From Pseudomonadota bacterium (GTDB taxonomy: Bacteria; Pseudomonadota; Alphaproteobacteria; Rhizobiales; Hyphomicrobiaceae): 15,456 nucleotides of DNA. The notes below the pieces were generated by a model. It saw only the letters and a program-made list of their open reading frames with translations. It was not told the DNA's origin and did not search any database. Location of the stretch: the NCBI GenBank assembly GCA_023416575.1, contig JAEZHL010000304.1, positions 1-15,456 of the forward strand, written 5' to 3'. Shown here one piece after another: positions 1 through 9,851 of this stretch. Numbering within the stretch: position 1 is the stretch's first letter; each line of letters begins with the position of its first letter. A program made the translations under genes and the position numbers.

Positions 1-720
1 CGACTGCCAATCCCGGAAGTTGATGACGTCCCCGTTGCGGGTGCAGTCCGGGCTGGCGAGTTCGACGAACAGCGGTGCGAGCTCCTCCGGCGCTGGCAGC
101 TTTTCCGGATCTTCACCCGGGAACGCCTTGGCGCGCATGACCGTCCGGACGGGTCCCGGATTGATGAGGTTCGAGCGGACGGGCGTGCGCTCCATCTCGT
201 GCGCGTAGGTTTTGACCAGCGCCTCGAGCCCTGCCTTGGAAACCGCATACGGTCCCCAATAGGCGTACTTGGCCAACGCCGCCCCGGACGTGACGAAAAT
301 CGCGCGACCGGCATCCGACTTGCGCAACAGCGGATCGCAGGTGCGAATCAGCCGCCAGTTGGCCGTGAGGTTGATGTTCATCACGTCGTTCCAGGCATCG
401 GCCGTGATGTGCCCCAACGGCGACAGCGGCCCGAGGATGCCGGCATTGCCGACGAGAATGTCGAGCTTGCCCCAACGCTGGAACAGGGTCGGGCCGAGTG
501 CATCGAGCTGGTCGCCCTTGCGCAGATCGAGTCGGATGAGCGTGGCCGAGCCGCCGACCTCGCGGATCTCGTCGTCGAGCTCCTCGAGCGCACCCTGCGT
601 CCGGGCCAGCAGCACGACGTGTGCGCCCTCCCGGGCGAAGGCGAGGGCGACGGCGCGCCCAATCCCCCGCGATGCGCCAGTGATGAGGGCGATGCGGCCA
701 GCCAGACGTTGGGAGTTCAT
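1..720 (-). CDS. SDR family NAD(P)-dependent oxidoreductase (C-terminus cut by window edge)
   Basis: A short-chain dehydrogenase/reductase of the classical Rossmann type, probably cytoplasmic; its substrate cannot be told from sequence. The 240 visible codons start at ATG 720 and remain open at position 1, so only the last few residues should be missing. The cofactor loop is TGASRGIG at residues 14-21. A GNAG motif (91-94) replaces the usual NNAG. The catalytic tetrad is complete: Asn117, Ser145, Tyr158 and Lys162 (YAVSK). Basic residues near the nucleotide loop (Arg18, Arg40) would suit NADP, but that is inference. The gene lies 48 nt downstream of the TAXI-like gene on the same strand. From general knowledge, many alphaproteobacteria carry an SDR gene after purF, so it is probably the tail of that operon. 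It is distinct from FabG in this window. The family is certain; the function is unknown. Confidence 0.9.
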   Translation of the reverse strand, partial: MNSQRLAGRIALITGASRGIGRAVALAFAREGAHVVLLARTQGALEELDDEIREVGGSATLIRLDLRKGDQLDALGPTLFQRWGKLDILVGNAGILGPLSPLGHITADAWNDVMNINLTANWRLIRTCDPLLRKSDAGRAIFVTSGAALAKYAYWGPYAVSKAGLEALVKTYAHEMERTPVRSNLINPGPVRTVMRAKAFPGEDPEKLPAPEELAPLFVELASPDCTRNGDVINFRDWQS

Positions 721-751
721 GGTACTGCCTTCAGATCGTTTCGTGCACGGG

Positions 752-770
752 AGCCGGCGGCCCGCCGGCT
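752..770. repeat. 19-bp perfect GC palindrome between the TAXI-like gene and the SDR gene
   Basis: AGCCGGCGGCCCGCCGGCT has two 9-nt arms around one central base. It overlaps the stop codon of the TAXI-like gene (769-771). As RNA on the minus strand it could fold into a stem of about 7 bp with a 5-nt loop. No T-run follows, so it is not a standard intrinsic terminator. It may protect or separate mRNA segments. Confidence 0.6.
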
Positions 771-1914
771 ACTGCTTCGGCTGCTCGGCCGGCTTGTCGG
801 TGCTGGGCTCCATCAGCTCCTTGAGCTCCTCGCGGCCCTTCTCATAAACCTTGCGGCCATATTCCTTCGCCCTCTCCAGGGCAGGCTTGGCGGCATCGAG
901 CGCCTTGTCCGTCGCTTCCTTGGCACGCTCGAGGTAGGGCTTGGCGTTTTCCCGCGCCTGCTCCGAGGCCTTGATCAGCTTCTCGGCGCTGGTTGCCGAC
1001 AGCTCCTTGGTGCGTGCCAGCACGCGCGCGAATGCGCCATCCTGGGGCAGCAGTGCGTCTGATCTCAGGGCGCGAACCGTGGCGATGAGATCCTCGTGAT
1101 CGCTGCGCGCCTTTGAGTCGGTGAGCTTCTCGGGTGATCCCGTGAACAGGACCATCGGCGTGCAGGCCGTCACGACCTTCCGCGCGCCCTCCAGCCACGT
1201 GGCATTCGACACCTGGGTCTCTTGCGCGAAATAGAGCTTCTGACCGTCCTTGGTCTGACGGAGAATCTCCCGGTCGATGATCGGCACATAGTGCCCCTCG
1301 GCCTCATCGACGGCCTTGAACGGTGCGCTGGCGGGGTCCGGGAAGCTGACGAAGAAGGCGACCGCATTATCCTCCGAGAGCGCCTGGCGGATCGCTGCCT
1401 CGGTGCTTGCCGCATGCTGAATGCTGCCGGCCTTACCCAGTCCCGTACCATCGATCTCGCTGAGGACCTGGAAGGTGCCGGCGCTATCCGAGCCCTCCGG
1501 CGGCAAGATGATCTTGAGCTCCGGCGCGACCGCCGACAACTCACCGAACGTCTGCAGGTCGGGTCGCCGGGTGACGGCGAACAGGCACAGGCGAACATCA
1601 TCGGTCCGGACCTGAACCAACGCGCCCGGCTCCCCGCGTTTGGCTATGTCTCGCGCATACAAGTCGAGTTGGCCGTAGCCCATCTCCGCGGGATTGGCGG
1701 CGGTGCGTTCCACGTTCGCCGCTGTGCCGGCCGACGGCGCGCACGCATAGGCGAGCTCGGCACGGGCCAAATTCTTCGCGAGCTCAGGACAGAAACGAGC
1801 CTGATATGTCCCACCATCCTCGCCGGTGTTGATCTGGCTGGCGAAGCTCGGGGCTGCAGCGGCTCCGAGCGCGAACAGGACGACGACTGTGGCCAGACCA
1901 CGCTTGGGGCTCAC
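769..1914 (-). CDS. TAXI-like periplasmic solute-binding protein with amphipathic helical C-terminal tail
   Basis: A secreted protein of 381 residues. I chose GTG 1914 because GGAGG lies 7 nt upstream and the product then begins with a textbook signal peptide: basic MSPKRG, a hydrophobic core, and a likely cleavage after residue 25 (SFA|SQ). An upstream in-frame ATG at 1986 would bury the signal. Residues 28-240 resemble the TAXI (TRAP transporter-associated) binding-protein family: INTGEDGGTYQARFCPELA, a glycine/alanine-rich segment around 60-70, and MGYGQLDLYA at 78-87. Residues 305-368 are different, rich in Ala, Lys and Glu with repeated units (KPYLERAKEATDKALD, KPALERAKEYGRKVYE), which predicts a long amphipathic helix like LEA or apolipoprotein repeats. 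No TRAP membrane subunit is visible nearby, so transport is unproven. It sits 111 nt after purF; a weak promoter-like TTGCAC-17-GATATG lies at 1984-2012. Confidence 0.75.
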   Translation of the reverse strand: MSPKRGLATVVVLFALGAAAAPSFASQINTGEDGGTYQARFCPELAKNLARAELAYACAPSAGTAANVERTAANPAEMGYGQLDLYARDIAKRGEPGALVQVRTDDVRLCLFAVTRRPDLQTFGELSAVAPELKIILPPEGSDSAGTFQVLSEIDGTGLGKAGSIQHAASTEAAIRQALSEDNAVAFFVSFPDPASAPFKAVDEAEGHYVPIIDREILRQTKDGQKLYFAQETQVSNATWLEGARKVVTACTPMVLFTGSPEKLTDSKARSDHEDLIATVRALRSDALLPQDGAFARVLARTKELSATSAEKLIKASEQARENAKPYLERAKEATDKALDAAKPALERAKEYGRKVYEKGREELKELMEPSTDKPAEQPKQ

Positions 1915-2025
1915 GGGCACACCTCCACCTCTGACACGGGACTGCCAGCTCCGACGACCGCCTGTCCCTAAGCGGGACGAGAGCATATCTCAATCTGATG
2001 ACGCAAGTGCAACGCGTGGGGTCAC

Positions 2026-3519
2026 TCAGCGCGCTTCGGCCAGCAGGGAAAGCTGGCGCGGCATCGATCCACCGTTCACGTCGGTCAACTCGGTCGGGTA
2101 CTCGCCGGTGAAGCAGTGGTCGCTGAACTGTGGGCTGATGTTGTCGCGCCGGTCATAGCCCATGGCCCGGTAAAGGCCGGGGACCGAGAGGAACTGCAGC
2201 GAGTCGGCACCCATGAACTGCCGCATCTCCTCGAGCGTCATGGTCGCCGCCAGCAGCTCTTTCCGGGATGGCGTGTCGATGCCGTAGAAGTCGCCGAATT
2301 TGATCTCGGGGCAGGCGATGCGCATGTGCACTTCGCGCGCGCCAGCCTCCCGCATCATGGCAACGATCTTCTTGGAGGTCGTCCCGCGCACGATGCTGTC
2401 GTCGATGAGGACGATGCGCTTGCCACGGACGGCGGCGGAGTTGGCGGAATGCTTGAGCTTGACGCCGAGCTGGCGAATGCGCTGCTCCGGCTCGATGAAC
2501 GTCCGCCCGACGTAATGATTGCGGATGATGCCGAGCTCGAAGGGCAGGGCGGAGGCTTGCGCGTAGCCGATGGCCGCCGGAACGCCGGAATCGGGGACGG
2601 GCACGACCACGTCGGCCATCGTCGGTGATTCCTGGGCGAGCTCTGCGCCCATGCGCTTGCGGACCTCGTAGACGTTACGGCCGCCGACAATGGAGTCGGG
2701 CCGGGCGAAATAGATGTACTCGAAGATGCAGGGGCGCGCCGGCCGCATCGGGTAGGGGCGGTGGCTTTCCAGGCCGCCTTCGGCGGTGATCACCACCACC
2801 TCGCCATTCTCGACCTCGCGCACGAACTCCGCACCGACGATATCGAGGGCGCAGGTCTCCGAGGCCAGCACATAGGCTTGGCCGATCCGCCCGATGACCA
2901 GCGGCCGGATGCCCACCGGATCGCGGGCGCCGATCAGCATGTCGTTCGTCAGGCAGACGAAGGCGTAGGCACCTTCCACCTGACGCAGTGCGTCGATGAA
3001 GCGCTCGACGATGCGCCGCTTTTTGGAGCGGGCGATGAGGTGGAGGATGACCTCCGTATCGGAGGTGGACTGGCAGATGGCGCCCGACTGGACCAGTTCC
3101 CGCCGCAACAGCAGCGCATTGGTCAGGTTGCCATTATGCCCGACCGCAAAACCGCCGGCCTCGAGGTCAGCGAACAGCGGCTGCACGTTGCGCAGGATGG
3201 TTTCGCCCGTCGTCGAGTACCGGACGTGGCCGACCGCCATATGGCCGCGCAGCCGTTTTATGACATCGACTTTGTTGAAGTTGTCGCCGACGAGCCCGAG
3301 TCGGCGTTCGGAATGGAACTGCTGGCCGTCGAAGGTGACGATACCGGCTGCCTCCTGGCCGCGGTGCTGCAGGGCGTGCAGGCCGAGGGCGGTCAGGGCC
3401 GAGGCATCATCGTGGCCGATGACACCGAAGACGCCGCATTCCTCTCTAAGCCTGTCGTCACCGTAGCGCAGCCAGCTCGGGTCATCGAGCGTCAGATCAG
3501 AGTCTGTATGGCCCGGCAT
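2026..3519 (-). CDS. purF: amidophosphoribosyltransferase (glutamine PRPP amidotransferase)
   Basis: Catalyses the first committed step of purine synthesis: PRPP plus glutamine to 5-phosphoribosylamine. The product has 497 residues from ATG 3519, preceded by GGGGAG with a 6-nt gap. A longer frame starting at TTG 3552 has no properly spaced Shine-Dalgarno. The N-terminal Ntn glutaminase has its nucleophile at Cys28 (REECGVFG), exposed by removing a 27-residue propeptide. The phosphoribosyltransferase domain carries the PRPP loop at 369-381 (IVLIDDSIVRGTT). By eye, Cys264 and Cys469 match two of the Fe-S ligands of the Bacillus-type enzyme. The other two positions lack cysteine (for example Asp410 in GDFYGID), so a cluster is doubtful. 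It follows cvpA by 54 nt, the same pairing as cvpA-purF in Escherichia coli. Confidence 0.97.
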   Translation of the reverse strand: MPGHTDSDLTLDDPSWLRYGDDRLREECGVFGVIGHDDASALTALGLHALQHRGQEAAGIVTFDGQQFHSERRLGLVGDNFNKVDVIKRLRGHMAVGHVRYSTTGETILRNVQPLFADLEAGGFAVGHNGNLTNALLLRRELVQSGAICQSTSDTEVILHLIARSKKRRIVERFIDALRQVEGAYAFVCLTNDMLIGARDPVGIRPLVIGRIGQAYVLASETCALDIVGAEFVREVENGEVVVITAEGGLESHRPYPMRPARPCIFEYIYFARPDSIVGGRNVYEVRKRMGAELAQESPTMADVVVPVPDSGVPAAIGYAQASALPFELGIIRNHYVGRTFIEPEQRIRQLGVKLKHSANSAAVRGKRIVLIDDSIVRGTTSKKIVAMMREAGAREVHMRIACPEIKFGDFYGIDTPSRKELLAATMTLEEMRQFMGADSLQFLSVPGLYRAMGYDRRDNISPQFSDHCFTGEYPTELTDVNGGSMPRQLSLLAEAR

Positions 3520-3573
3520 CAACGTCTCCCCGATCGGCTCTCGTGACGACAACTCCCGGGCAGTCCACCAGCG

Positions 3574-4212
3574 TCAGCTGCGCTCGGCGGCACTCCCAGG
3601 CTGCGTGACAGATATATGAATTCTGTCGCGATACAACAGAGTGACGTTTTGAATCCTGGGAGAAGTCGTCGCGCCCTGCTGCTCGCCAGAGGGTTCGGTC
3701 AACGACGACGGCACATAGCGTGCCAGGATGACGCGGAAGGTCTCGCCGGTGCTGCGGATCATCGGCAGGGACTTCGATTCGCGCACCCAGGGCACCTGGC
3801 TCTGCGGATCTGGCACGAACGACTCGTAGAACATGTACGGTATGACGACGAGGACGAAACCGCGCACCACGCCGAACACGAAGCCCAGGATCCGGTCGAT
3901 CATGCCGACGCGACTATCGAGAATGGTATCCGAGATGCGCGCCGTGACCAGATGCACCACGACCAGGACGATGAGGAAGATCACCGCGCCGACGGCGATC
4001 TGCGCGATCGGCACCGGGGCACTGATCTGATGCGCGAGGTCGGCGGCGAACGACTTGTGGAACAGGACGAAGTAGAGCACCGCGGCTGCGGCGGCGAGCC
4101 ATGAGAGAATGGACAGGATCTCGCGGGTCAGGCCGCGGTACATTGCCAACAGCCCGGACAGGAATGCGATGGCCAGTAGGCCGGCATCGAGATAGGTCAG
4201 TGGACCGATCAT
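3574..4212 (-). CDS. cvpA: CvpA family inner-membrane protein
   Basis: An integral membrane protein of 212 residues, named for its role in colicin V production in E. coli; its molecular function is poorly defined. Four hydrophobic segments lie at about residues 5-23, 30-50, 68-90 and 104-124. A family-typical glycine-rich turn occurs near MYRGLTREILSILSW, followed by a second conserved region DRILGFVFGVVRG. The tail is polar, about 80 residues. I start at ATG 4212 because GAGGGAG lies 9 nt upstream. A frame extended to 4293 would overlap radA and put a polar stretch before the first membrane helix. It is placed between radA (52 nt) and purF (54 nt), consistent with one operon. Confidence 0.92.
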   Translation of the reverse strand: MIGPLTYLDAGLLAIAFLSGLLAMYRGLTREILSILSWLAAAAAVLYFVLFHKSFAADLAHQISAPVPIAQIAVGAVIFLIVLVVVHLVTARISDTILDSRVGMIDRILGFVFGVVRGFVLVVIPYMFYESFVPDPQSQVPWVRESKSLPMIRSTGETFRVILARYVPSSLTEPSGEQQGATTSPRIQNVTLLYRDRIHISVTQPGSAAERS

Positions 4213-4264
4213 CGGTCGAGACTCCCTCAAGTACTCGTTTGCAGACGGGATCGTCCCCGCAACT

Positions 4265-5644
4265 TCAGTCGCACGGCGCCAACTGGTCCGCAAGCATCTT
4301 CAAATGCGGGATACGTTGCAAAGAAAGCGTCAACGCTGCCGCGTCGACCTCGCCGGCATGCGGCAGGACAGCATGCCTGAACCCAAGCTTCTGCGCCTCT
4401 TTCAGCCTGGTGGTCATGTGAGCCGAGGCCCGAACCGCGCCGGAAAGACTGATCTCGCCGAAGAAAACCCGATTCTGTGGGAGCGCAACACCGGAAAATG
4501 ACGAGAGCAGGGCGGCTGCCGCGGCGAGGTCGGCGGCAGGCTCGGTGATCTTCAGCCCGCCCGCCACGTTCAGATACACGTCGCTCTGGGCGAAGCTCAC
4601 CCCGCACCGGGCCTCCAGGACCGCGAGCACCATCGCCAGCCGGCTCGCATCCCAGCCGACCACCGCCCGGCGCGGCGTGCCGAGCGTTGATGGCGCAACT
4701 AGCGCTTGGATTTCGACCAGCAGCGGCCGCGTGCCTTCCATCCCGGCGAAAACGGCCGAGCCGGGGGTGTCGAGGTCGCGATCGCCGAGGAACAGCTCGG
4801 ACGGATTCGCCACCTCCCGGAGCCCCTGGCCAGCCATCTCGAAGACGCCGATCTCGTCGGTGGCTCCGAATCGGTTCTTCACCGCCCGCAGGATGCGGAA
4901 CGGGTGTCCGCGATCGCCCTCGAAGTAGAGGACGGTATCAACCATGTGCTCGACCACCTTGGGACCGGCGATCTGGCCCTCCTTGGTGACGTGCCCGACG
5001 AGGAGGAGGGCGCTGCCATGGGATTTGGCGAAGCGGATCAGGGCCTGGCTGGCTGCGCGCACCTGGCTCACCGTGCCGGGGGCGGCCTCGAGAGCGTCGG
5101 CCCACAGGGTCTGGATGGAATCGATGACCACGAGATCGGGCCGGCGGCCCTCGGCAAGGGTCGCAAGGATATTCGCTAGGTTGGTCTCGGAGGCGAGTGC
5201 CACAGGCGCGCTGGCGAGGCCGAGGCGGTCGGCGCGCAGCCGGACCTGGGCGACGGCCTCCTCGCCGGAAAAATAGACCGCGCGGTGACCTGCAACGGCG
5301 AGCGACGCCGTCAGCTGCAGCAGCAACGTCGATTTACCGATTCCGGGCTCACCGCCGATCAGCAGGGCGGAGCCCGGCACGATGCCGCCGCCCGTCACCC
5401 GGTCGAGCTCGACAAGGCCGGTGCCGATGCGCGGCGCGGGCTCGGAGCTGCCGGCAAGCGGCTCCAGAGGCACGATCCGTCCGCGGCTCTGGCGCGTCAG
5501 CCCGCTCCCCGGCGGCGGCGCTCCGGCGTCGGTCTCTTCTTCCAGCGAGTTCCACTCGCCGCAGCTGGCGCACTTTCCAGCCCACCGGTTCGAGACGGCG
5601 CCGCAGTTCTGGCAGACGTAGCTCGTCCGCGCCGGCTTGGCCAT
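4265..5644 (-). CDS. radA: DNA repair and branch-migration protein RadA
   Basis: A RecA-related ATPase that promotes branch migration of recombination intermediates in the cytoplasm. The 459-residue length is normal for the family. Domains in order: a four-cysteine zinc finger (Cys11, Cys14, Cys25, Cys28); an ATPase core with Walker A GEPGIGKST (98-106) and Walker B near LVVIDSIQT (171-179); the RadA signature KNRFG (246-250); and a C-terminal Lon-like domain from about 270. The start ATG 5644 has AGAGGGGG upstream and directly precedes the zinc finger. It lies 53 nt after alr. Confidence 0.97.
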   Translation of the reverse strand: MAKPARTSYVCQNCGAVSNRWAGKCASCGEWNSLEEETDAGAPPPGSGLTRQSRGRIVPLEPLAGSSEPAPRIGTGLVELDRVTGGGIVPGSALLIGGEPGIGKSTLLLQLTASLAVAGHRAVYFSGEEAVAQVRLRADRLGLASAPVALASETNLANILATLAEGRRPDLVVIDSIQTLWADALEAAPGTVSQVRAASQALIRFAKSHGSALLLVGHVTKEGQIAGPKVVEHMVDTVLYFEGDRGHPFRILRAVKNRFGATDEIGVFEMAGQGLREVANPSELFLGDRDLDTPGSAVFAGMEGTRPLLVEIQALVAPSTLGTPRRAVVGWDASRLAMVLAVLEARCGVSFAQSDVYLNVAGGLKITEPAADLAAAAALLSSFSGVALPQNRVFFGEISLSGAVRASAHMTTRLKEAQKLGFRHAVLPHAGEVDAAALTLSLQRIPHLKMLADQLAPCD

Positions 5645-5697
5645 CGACTACACCCCCTCTGAAGCCGGCGGGCCGGGAAAGACGGCGGCGCCCCGGC

Positions 5698-6849
5698 TCA
5701 AATGCCCGGCCCTTCATAGATCCTGTGCACGCGTCGGCCGAGCCGCGACAGCAGCTCGTAGCCGATCGTTCCGGCCCGGTCCGTGAGGTCGTCGAGCGTG
5801 ACCCGGTCCCCCATCACCTCGACCCAGGCGCCGCGATGCGCAAGGTCGGCGGGCACGTTGCTAACATCCAGCGTGATGAGGTCCATGGACACCCGTCCGA
5901 TGACGCGCACCGGATAATCCCCGATGAAGCCCACTGGCCGCGGCTTGCCCGTCGAGCCGCTCAGCGCCCGCAGGAAGCCGTCGGCATAGCCGCAGGCGAT
6001 CGTGGCGATTCGGGATGGCCGCTCGACCGTGTACAGGGCGCCGTAGCCGACGGGATCGCCCGGCGCGGCCTCGAACACCTGCAGGACCTTGGCCGAGAGG
6101 CGTACGACCGTCTGCATCGGATTGGGCCGGTCCTCATGGGCGCGGCCGCCGTAGAGCACGATGCCCGGACGCACGAGGTCATAATGGTACTTCGGCCCGA
6201 GGAACGTCCCGCCCGAATTGGCCAGGCTACGCGGGGCCGGCGGCAGGCGCGCAGTGAGCCGCTCGAACGTCTCGCGCTGGACTTCATTCATCGGGTTGTC
6301 TGGCGTGTCCGCGCAGGCGAGGTGGCTCATCAGCAGCGTGACGCGGAAATCGTCGAGCACGCTGGGATCGGCGGCCAGCTCGTTGACCTCGTACTCGGGC
6401 AGGCCGAGGCGGTGCATGCCGGTGTCGATGTGGATTGCGGCCGAAAGCCGGCGGCCGCGCTCGCGGCAGTAGGCGGCCCATTCGCGAATCTCGGCCAGGC
6501 TGGAGAGCGCCGGCCGGAGATCGAAGCCCGAATAGTACTCCGCCGCGCCGGGCAGCAGCCCATCGAGGATATAGATGACGGCGCCGGGCTGGACGGCACG
6601 GATCCGGCGGCCTTCGTCGAGGGTCGCTGCGAAGAACGTGCGGCAGCCTTCCTCGGTCAGCGCACGACAGATCTGGTCGATCCCGAGGCCATAGGCATCG
6701 GCCTTGATGACGCCGGCGCACTCGGCGCTTCCGGAGACCTCGTTCAGCTTGCGCCAGTTGGCGCGCAGTGCGTCGAGATCGATGCGCAGCACGGCGCGCG
6801 CATCCGCTGGGATGGTGTGATCCCGTTCATAAAGCACTCTTGTGTACAT
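5698..6849 (-). CDS. alr: alanine racemase
   Basis: A PLP enzyme that interconverts L- and D-alanine to supply D-alanine for peptidoglycan. The 383-residue product has the PLP lysine Lys49 in GVIKADAYGLG. IDTGMHRLG (141-149) holds the conserved arginine. The second catalytic base is Tyr269 in VGYGALYT. GYADGFLR and SMDLITLDV follow in the usual order, so it appears intact. ATG 6849 is 15 nt after the dnaB stop, so its ribosome site lies in or just after the end of dnaB and the two genes are probably cotranscribed. The Shine-Dalgarno is weak (AGGG). Whether it is the biosynthetic or catabolic paralogue (alr or dadX) is not decided by sequence; the position next to dnaB favours biosynthetic. 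Confidence 0.96.
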   Translation of the reverse strand: MYTRVLYERDHTIPADARAVLRIDLDALRANWRKLNEVSGSAECAGVIKADAYGLGIDQICRALTEEGCRTFFAATLDEGRRIRAVQPGAVIYILDGLLPGAAEYYSGFDLRPALSSLAEIREWAAYCRERGRRLSAAIHIDTGMHRLGLPEYEVNELAADPSVLDDFRVTLLMSHLACADTPDNPMNEVQRETFERLTARLPPAPRSLANSGGTFLGPKYHYDLVRPGIVLYGGRAHEDRPNPMQTVVRLSAKVLQVFEAAPGDPVGYGALYTVERPSRIATIACGYADGFLRALSGSTGKPRPVGFIGDYPVRVIGRVSMDLITLDVSNVPADLAHRGAWVEVMGDRVTLDDLTDRAGTIGYELLSRLGRRVHRIYEGPGI

Positions 6850-6864
6850 GACGGCCCTGTTAGC

Positions 6865-8385
<1,521 letters not shown>

Positions 8386-8597
8386 GCGCGGGAAGCTAGC
8401 AGATCCCGCGGGCGAACTGGCTCACCAACCGTTGCTCCAGCCTTGCCATCCCCACAATGCACACCGCCTTCCGAACGTGCTTGCAGCGGTGCGAATCTGC
8501 CAATGAAGGACGTGTCCGAACCATTTCATTCCCGTCTCTTGCGCCTGCAGGTTGAGTTCTGGAGAAAGCACAAGAGAACGCCGGCCCACGGGCGCCA
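8386..8597. other. intergenic region between cfa and dnaB
   Basis: 212 nt with no convincing gene. On the minus strand it contains a 35-codon tryptophan-rich open frame (8422-8529). It also contains an imperfect inverted repeat, CTCTTGTGC against GCGCAAGAG on the minus strand, about 23 nt apart. A short GCCC-GT-GGGC hairpin lies just after the cfa stop, followed by a pyrimidine-rich stretch. It presumably carries the dnaB operon promoter, but I could not place it. Confidence 0.5.
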
Positions 8598-9851
8598 CTA
8601 TTCGCCGGCGAGGCGGGTCGGCTGCGGGCGGGCTGCCGCCTGGCGCTGCAGCAGCCGTTCTGTTTCCATCATGTAGTCGCGCGTGATCGGCAGGGCGTCG
8701 ATTCGCTTCACGAGCTGGATCTGGAACACGATCAGCCCCTGATTCCGGAACGCCGATTCGGACCCCGCCAGGTAGAACTCCCACATCCGGCAGAACGCCT
8801 CGCCCTGACGCGCCACAGCAACATTGCGCTGGGCCATGAAGCGCTCCCGCCAGGCCTTCAGCGTCTCGGCGTAGTGCAGCCGCAGAATCTCGATGTCGGA
8901 GACGATGAGACCGGCGCGCTCGATCGCCGGCAGCACCTCCGAGAGCGAGGGGAAATAGCCGCCGGGGAAGATGTATTTGGCAATGAACGGATTGGTGAAT
9001 CCGGGGCCGTCCGAGCGACCGATCGAATGCAGCACCGCGACTCCGTCTTGATTGAGCAACTCGTTCACCCGACGGAAGAATGTGCCGTAATGGTTGACGC
9101 CGACGTGCTCGAACATGCCGACCGAAACGATGCGGTCGAAGGTGCCGCCGATTCGCCGGTAGTCCTCGAGGGCGAAGTCGACCACGCCCTGGAGTCCCTG
9201 CTTGCGTGCACGCTCCTCGGCGACGGCAAGCTGCTCGCTGCTGAGCGTGATTCCCTTCACCCGGCTGCCGGTGTTGGCGCCGAGCCACAGTGCCATGCCA
9301 CCCCAGCCGCAGCCGATGTCGAGCACGTGCTGGCCGGGGCTGATGGCCAGCTTGGATGCAAGATGCACCTTCTTGGCGTGCTGGGCTGTCGTCAGATCGG
9401 CGCCAGGCTGGAAGTAGGCGCACGAGTACTGCCGGTCAGGATCCAGGAACAGCTCGTATATCGTGCCGTCGATATTGTAATGGCGCTCGACATTGCGCCG
9501 TGAACGGGACACCGGATTGAACTGCTGCAACCGGCGCCGCCAGAGGCGCACGTAATCGACCGTGCTCGCCCATCGCGGTTGCGGCTGGGTGGCGGCGTTA
9601 CGCATCAGAATGTCGAGAAGCTCATAGATGCCGCCCTGCTCGACGATCAGCCGGCCCTGCATATAGGCCTCGCCGAGAGCGAGCTGGGGGTCGAAGGCGA
9701 TCGATCGCTCGATCGCCCTATCGGTCAGACGTATGGCGACTGGGCCGCCCGATCCGTTGCCGAATTGATATCGCTGACCCTGAGCGTCGACGACAGTGAG
9801 ACTGCCGTCGACGACGATCCGGCGCAGTGTCGCTTCAAGAGGCCAGAACAT
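8598..9851 (-). CDS. cfa: cyclopropane-fatty-acyl-phospholipid synthase family methyltransferase
   Basis: Adds a methylene group from S-adenosylmethionine to unsaturated acyl chains of membrane phospholipids; acts at the inner membrane surface. The 417 residues include an N-terminal lipid-binding region (1-120), HYNIDG (124-129), YSCAYF (142-147), the SAM motif VLDIGCGWGG (176-185), and SVGMFEHVG with the conserved Glu and His. IFPGGYFPS and FYLAGSESAFR follow further on. All expected parts are present. ATG 9851 has AGGGG 9 nt upstream. It sits between rplI and dnaB with 174- and 212-nt gaps, so it probably has its own promoter. Related methyltransferases use other lipid positions, so the exact product is inferred. 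Confidence 0.93.
   Translation of the reverse strand: MFWPLEATLRRIVVDGSLTVVDAQGQRYQFGNGSGGPVAIRLTDRAIERSIAFDPQLALGEAYMQGRLIVEQGGIYELLDILMRNAATQPQPRWASTVDYVRLWRRRLQQFNPVSRSRRNVERHYNIDGTIYELFLDPDRQYSCAYFQPGADLTTAQHAKKVHLASKLAISPGQHVLDIGCGWGGMALWLGANTGSRVKGITLSSEQLAVAEERARKQGLQGVVDFALEDYRRIGGTFDRIVSVGMFEHVGVNHYGTFFRRVNELLNQDGVAVLHSIGRSDGPGFTNPFIAKYIFPGGYFPSLSEVLPAIERAGLIVSDIEILRLHYAETLKAWRERFMAQRNVAVARQGEAFCRMWEFYLAGSESAFRNQGLIVFQIQLVKRIDALPITRDYMMETERLLQRQAAARPQPTRLAGE

Noticed and set aside
199..1062. 287-codon open frame on the plus strand
   Set aside because: Antisense to the SDR and TAXI-like genes, both of which have clear motifs and starts.
1915..1986. 24-codon N-terminal extension of the TAXI-like protein
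   Set aside because: It would place a basic, non-hydrophobic stretch before a perfect signal peptide, and the ribosome site fits GTG 1914.
3520..3552. 11-codon N-terminal extension of purF from TTG 3552
   Set aside because: The purine-rich stretch directly abuts the TTG, leaving no spacing, while ATG 3519 has a well-placed GGGGAG.
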